DNA of 64,000 nucleotides from Trueperella pecoris (GTDB lineage Bacteria > Actinomycetota > Actinomycetes > Actinomycetales > Actinomycetaceae), in NCBI RefSeq assembly GCF_014926385.1, contig NZ_CP053291.1, forward strand, positions 1,488,001 to 1,552,000, read 5' to 3'. This document shows, in pieces, positions 60,624-64,000 of the stretch (its first letter is position 1; the number at the start of each line of letters is the position of its first letter). The notes under the pieces were generated by a model. The model made no database searches and had not been told where the DNA came from. It saw only the letters and a list, made by a program, of their open reading frames with translations. The position numbers were made by a program, and so were the translations under genes.

Positions 60624-62303
60624 TTACATCCTCTCCAGCGCACTCACGCCGAGCAGGCCAAGACCGTTTTCGAGAACCTGCCCGGCGGCGTCGTTCAGCC
60701 ACAGACGGGTCTGATGCAGGGCGGTCACCGGGTCATCGCCACGCGGGGTCACGCGCGAGACGCCGTACCACGAGTGGTACTTTCCGGCCAGCTCCTCGAG
60801 GTAACGTGCCACGCGATGCGGCTCGCGAAGCTCGGCCGCCTGAGCGACGACAACCGGGTACTGCGCTAGCGTGGCCAGCAACTCCTCGTCGGCGTCGCTG
60901 TCAAGGAGGGCCGGGTCAAAGGCATCGCGCGTCACGCCATGCTCGGCGGCATTGCGGTCCACTGCACAGGTACGAGCGTGAGCGTACTGTACGTAGTACA
61001 CCGGATTTTCGTTCGTGTTGGACGTGATGACGCCTAGATCGATCTCGAGAGGGGAATCCATCGCCGCACGCACCAACGAATACCGCGAAGCATCTACACC
61101 CGCGGCCTCCATGAGGTCCGAAAGAACGACGATCGTGCCTGCACGCTTACTCATCTTCACCGGCTCACCGTCACGAACGAGGCTGACCAGCTGGCCAATG
61201 AGAAGCTCGAGGTTCTCGCCCGGGCCGGCCGTATCACCGAATGCGCGCGCCATGGCGTACATGCGGCCAATGTATCCGTGGTGGTCCGCACCGAGCATGA
61301 TGATGACGTTGTCGGCACCGCGGTTACGCTTATCCAGGTAGTAGGCGATATCGCCAGCGAAGTATGCCGCATCACCGTCTGACTTAATGATCACGCGGTC
61401 CTTGTCATCACCATAGTCCGTCGTACGGATCCACGTAGCCCCATCCTGCTCGAAGATGACGCCCGCCTCACGCAGGCGCCCGATCGCGGCGTCCACCGCA
61501 CCAGACTCGTGAAGAGTGTCCTCGTGGAAATAGACATCGAATTCCACCCGGAAGTCACGCATCTCTTCCTTAATGGCATCGAACATGAGGTTGACGCCGC
61601 GCTCGCGGAATACTTCGCGCGCCTCGTCGTCGGGAAGATGAGTTGGATCTGGTTGGCCGTCCGCGACGGCGTCCGCCACTACTTGTGCGGCAATGTCCGC
61701 GATGTACTGGCCGCCGTATCCGTCCTCCGGCGCTTCCTCGCCGCGGGCTCGTGCCACGAGCGACTTCGAGAAGCGATCAATCTGAGCACCATGGTCATTG
61801 AAGTAATATTCGCGCACAACCTGCGCACCACTCGCCGTCAGGATTCGCGCTAGGGAATCGCCCACGGCCGCCCAGCGGGCGCCGCCAACGTGAATCGGAC
61901 CGGTAGGGTTCGCCGAGACGTATTCAAGGTTGATCGTCGACCCGGCCAGCGCCTCGCTGGTGCCGAATGCCTGGCCCGCCTCGACAATCGCACGGGCAAG
62001 TTCGCCCGCAGCTGCAGCGTTGAGCTTAATGTTCATAAAGCCCGGACCCGCGATTTCAACGTTTGAGATCGCATCCGACTGCTTGATGCGTGCAGCAAGA
62101 ATCTCCGCAAGCGCGCGCGGGTTGGTACCCGCCTTCTTCGCCAATTGCATGGCCACATTCGTGGCCCAATCCCCATGCTCACGGCTACGCGGGCGCTCAA
62201 CCTTCACTTCCGGCAGATCGGCCGGGTCCAAGTTAACTTCACCGGCGGCGATCGCCTGTTCAAGTGACGTACGGATAAAGGCAGAGAGTTCTTCAGGAGT
62301 CAT
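60624..62303 (-). CDS. argS: Arginine-tRNA ligase
   Basis: Class I synthetase, 559 residues. N-terminal Add-1 domain (1-110); HIGH equivalent HVGG in [20 protein letters not shown] equivalent KMSKRAGT; C-terminal DALR anticodon-binding domain. No Shine-Dalgarno precedes ATG 62303; the -10 spacing fixes the start. Divergent from a tRNA-Arg gene 135 nt away. Confidence 0.95.
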   Translation of the reverse strand: MTPEELSAFIRTSLEQAIAAGEVNLDPADLPEVKVERPRSREHGDWATNVAMQLAKKAGTNPRALAEILAARIKQSDAISNVEIAGPGFMNIKLNAAAAGELARAIVEAGQAFGTSEALAGSTINLEYVSANPTGPIHVGGARWAAVGDSLARILTASGAQVVREYYFNDHGAQIDRFSKSLVARARGEEAPEDGYGGQYIADIAAQVVADAVADGQPDPTHLPDDEAREVFRERGVNLMFDAIKEEMRDFRVEFDVYFHEDTLHESGAVDAAIGRLREAGVIFEQDGATWIRTTDYGDDKDRVIIKSDGDAAYFAGDIAYYLDKRNRGADNVIIMLGADHHGYIGRMYAMARAFGDTAGPGENLELLIGQLVSLVRDGEPVKMSKRAGTIVVLSDLMEAAGVDASRYSLVRAAMDSPLEIDLGVITSNTNENPVYYVQYAHARTCAVDRNAAEHGVTRDAFDPALLDSDADEELLATLAQYPVVVAQAAELREPHRVARYLEELAGKYHSWYGVSRVTPRGDDPVTALHQTRLWLNDAAGQVLENGLGLLGVSALERM

Positions 62304-62309
62304 GCCCCA

Positions 62310-62315
62310 AGCATA
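62310..62315 (-). promoter_or_regulatory. -10 element of a probably leaderless argS transcript
   Basis: TATGCT on the minus strand lies 6 nt before ATG 62303. TTGGGC sits 17 nt upstream of it as a -35 candidate. There is no Shine-Dalgarno. Confidence 0.6.
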
Positions 62316-62438
62316 CCGGGGCACGCCGAAGCGCCCAATTTGTTCCGCGTTTCGAATACTCAGTTCTCCACCACGCAAGATCGCACGCGGACGATTCGAT
62401 TCTATGGGGTGGCAGATGTTAGACTGACGATTCGCTGG

Positions 62439-62511
62439 GCCCCGATAGCTCAGGGGATAGAGCGTCTGCCTCCGGAGCAGAAGGTCGCAGGTTCGAATCC
62501 TGTTCGGGGTA
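62439..62511 (+). tRNA. tRNA-Arg (anticodon CCG)
   Basis: A 73-nt cloverleaf: acceptor GCCCCGA with TCGGGGT, D arm GCTC..GAGC, anticodon stem TCTGC/GCAGA with loop CTCCGGA (CCG at 62472-62474, reading CGG), and T arm with GTTCGAATC. CCA is not encoded. The 3' part is a possible integration site for the lower-GC segment to the right. Confidence 0.95.
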
Positions 62512-62519
62512 CTCACACA

Positions 62520-62556
62520 AATCCCCGCCACGGCAACAAAAACCGCGGCGGGGATT
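62520..62556 (+). terminator. Terminator after tRNA-Arg
   Basis: AATCCCCGCC pairs with GGCGGGGATT, extended inside by CGG/CCG with one mismatch; it starts 9 nt after the tRNA. Confidence 0.75.
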
Positions 62557-62677
62557 AGTTACGCATTCGTGGCACTCTGGGACTCATATTCCAAATTTCA
62601 GCATATTTCACTGTCGAATTATTTAGAATACTGAAACGACACTTCTTTTCCACGCACATTGTTTAAGGAGTCGATCT

Positions 62678-63166
62678 ATGCACATTGGTTCATTTTCTGG
62701 TTATCGAGCTTCCATCCGCACTGTAAGCACTTCTGTAGCCATAGTTCTCCTTTTCTTGGTTACGGCCTGCGAGGTCCCCAACGCCGACGATCCGACCACC
62801 ATGCCTACGATATCCAGAGAAGCTACTGTCAAAACCACTCCGTCACCGACTCCCGCACCAACCGTGACCACCCAGACTCCGTCTCCCACGCCCGTAACAA
62901 CCAGTCACCCGCTGGGATTTATGAAGCCAGCGCCCGAAAAACCAACATCTGAGCCGACATCCCAACCCAAGCCCGCACCCAAGCCCGCACCCAAACCTGC
63001 ACCCAAGCCCGCACCCAAACCTGCACCCAAGCCCGCACCCAAACCTGCTGCCCATTACAACAATTGTAAGGAAGCTCGCGCTGCTGGAGTAGCCCCGCTT
63101 CACGTAGGAGATCCTGGTTATTCTAAGAAACTGGACCGTGACGGTGACGGCATCGCATGCGAGTGA
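62678..63166 (+). CDS. Excalibur-domain lipoprotein with PKPA repeats
   Basis: 162 residues. The signal peptide ends in lipobox VTAC (C31). A Thr/Pro-rich linker leads to seven PKPA repeats (residues 97-124). The C-terminal Excalibur domain has NCKEARAAGVAPLHVGDPGY and the calcium-loop-like DRDGDGIACE. The repeats probably span the peptidoglycan and present the domain at the surface. AAGGAG precedes ATG 62678; a TAGAAT -10 lies at 62624-62629. AT-richer than the chromosome to its left. Confidence 0.88.
   Translation: MHIGSFSGYRASIRTVSTSVAIVLLFLVTACEVPNADDPTTMPTISREATVKTTPSPTPAPTVTTQTPSPTPVTTSHPLGFMKPAPEKPTSEPTSQPKPAPKPAPKPAPKPAPKPAPKPAPKPAAHYNNCKEARAAGVAPLHVGDPGYSKKLDRDGDGIACE
62966..63049 (+). 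repeat. Tandem repeat, seven 12-bp units coding PKPA
   Basis: Units alternate between CCCAAGCCCGCA and CCCAAACCTGCA after the first one, giving a 24-bp higher-order period. This is the kind of repeat that changes copy number by slippage, in frame. Confidence 0.85.
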
Positions 63167-63669
63167 GAGACTAGGTAGGGCAAAGCTCAGTTAAACACCA
63201 GGGAAGAATACCCGTATCCAGGTGATTCCCATAGCTATCGGCCTTTCACCAACACAGCCATCAGGGAGATTCTTGACAGAATCCAGCTAGGAACGAGGAT
63301 TCCCGATTTCGACGATGAGCTACGCCGTGCACAGGATCGCCACCGGGTCATGGCTAACCGCCCAGGCGATCGGCACAGGTGCGGCGGGTAGCCGCACGAT
63401 CTGCACCGTTGAGCGCCTACAAATACTGGAGGAGATTTTCACGGTGGATGTGCACGTGACGGAGATGGGCGGACGGCTCGTCACGATATCGGGCACGATA
63501 GGACTTTCGCCTACCCCAAACATAAGACTACATTGCCCTCACCATGAAGTACCTCGTACACCGCAAGCTTTACAAGGATCTCCGCGGTGTACAGCCAGCC
63601 GCAATGACAGCACAGTTATATAGACTTTCGGAACCGGACCGCTGAAAGCTCGCAAAATACGTGTTCTCA
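63167..63669 (+). other. Degenerate, gene-poor stretch
   Basis: No complete gene is supported. A 70-codon open segment without a start (63179-63388, containing REEYPYPGDSHSYRPF and IREILDRIQLGTRIPDFDDE) looks like real but truncated protein sequence that I cannot place. Other open segments here are short and overlap in conflicting frames. Probably remnants of genes in an accessory segment. Confidence 0.4.
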
Positions 63670-63698
63670 TTGACCCCTTCAACAGGGCAGGATATGAT
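63670..63698 (+). promoter_or_regulatory. Strong sigma70-type promoter
   Basis: TTGACC (63670-63675), a 17-nt spacer and TATGAT (63693-63698), followed by AGGAG at 63720-63724 and ATG 63733. Confidence 0.8.
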
Positions 63699-63732
63699 AA
63701 ACACCACACCTCTGGTTGAAAGGAGACACACT

Positions 63733-64000
63733 ATGAAAGGTCGGAAATTATTGGGGGGCTCTCGGCGTTCCTACTGATTCTCATTGTGGGTGCACCCCCT
63801 GCTCAGGCTTCAATGCATCCGCAACTTACCCAAGACGATGTCGATAGATTGACAGAATTCTGGCAGACACATGAAGTATCTGCGCATGTACAGCATTCTC
63901 TACTCGCAAAGATTGGGGCCGGAGAGATGACGGATGCTGATCGCGGAGATATTAATCCCACTCATGTAGAAACACTTCAGAGAAATGGAAATCTAGAGAC
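63733..64000 (+). pseudogene. Secreted protein gene, out of frame at a G6 tract (partial; possible phase-variable gene)
   Basis: From ATG 63733 the frame reads MKGRKLLGGSRRSY and stops. If the G tract at 63753-63758 had seven instead of six bases, the product would be a classical signal peptide, MKGRKLLGGLSAFLLILIVG followed by APPAQA, and a mature protein starting SMHPQLTQDDVDRLTEFW that stays open to the right edge. A strong promoter and a good ribosome-binding site remain intact. No family is recognised for the mature part. Confidence 0.72.

Noticed and set aside
62966-63049. Short direct repeats considered as a CRISPR-like array
   Set aside because: The repeats are contiguous 12-bp codon repeats with no spacers, inside a coding frame.
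63544-63645. 34-codon open frame starting MKYLVHRKLYKDL
   Set aside because: No ribosome-binding site or promoter and it lies in degenerate sequence; it could be a remnant, but a gene is not supported.

Overview
The window is a contiguous stretch of a high-GC Gram-positive (Actinobacteria) chromosome. Evidence: a UPF0182 / PDZ-S16 protease / DUF2342 / UvrD2 / NudC neighbourhood, the GlgE maltosyltransferase pathway, the NucS mismatch endonuclease, DUF2550 after the ATP synthase operon, a Rho with an Arg/Asn-rich insertion, and frequent GTG/TTG starts. GH101 mucin-type glycosidase, maltodextrin uptake and the overall gene order fit a host-associated Actinomycetaceae (Trueperella/Arcanobacterium/Actinomyces-like). 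The genus is an inference only.

Layout. 1-1944: secreted GH101 endo-alpha-N-acetylgalactosaminidase, cut by the left edge. 2256-12781: conserved actinobacterial block (UPF0182, PPA1309-like, PDZ/S16 protease, DUF2342, ThiF-like protein, UvrD2, NudC). 12870-27343: alpha-glucan block glgX, trpS, glgP, a decayed permease, then glgE-treS-mak-glgB. 27389-29088: two divergent paralogous lipoproteins, one with a frameshift in its signal peptide. 29150-36018: malG-malF-malE, divergent from malR and a GH13 alpha-glucosidase. 36079-40323: membrane protein, lipoprotein and YbbN-like protein, divergent from a DivIVA-like coiled-coil protein. 40379-53914: rpmE, prfA, prmC, tsaC, wecA, an AtpI-like gene, atpBEFHAGDC, DUF2550, nucS, a small Cys-rich protein and a hydrolase, all on the minus strand. 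54060-62303: rho, thrB, thrC, hom, lysA, argS, also minus. 62439-64000: tRNA-Arg(CCG), then a lower-GC segment with a repeat-rich Excalibur lipoprotein, degenerate sequence and a secreted-protein gene that is out of frame at a G6 tract.

How the genes work together. Imported maltodextrin (MalEFG, no ATPase gene here) can be cut by the GH13 alpha-glucosidase and by GlgP/GlgX. TreS, maltokinase, GlgE and GlgB convert trehalose to branched alpha-glucan by way of maltose and maltose-1-phosphate. The minus-strand housekeeping run joins translation termination, cell-envelope priming, ATP synthesis and aspartate-family amino acid synthesis.

The most unusual signals are: a perfect 31-bp inverted repeat that contains the stop codons of two convergent genes; two exported-protein genes interrupted at homopolymers inside their signal peptides; and several genes with no Shine-Dalgarno but a -10 hexamer 6-7 nt before the start codon (leaderless mRNAs).
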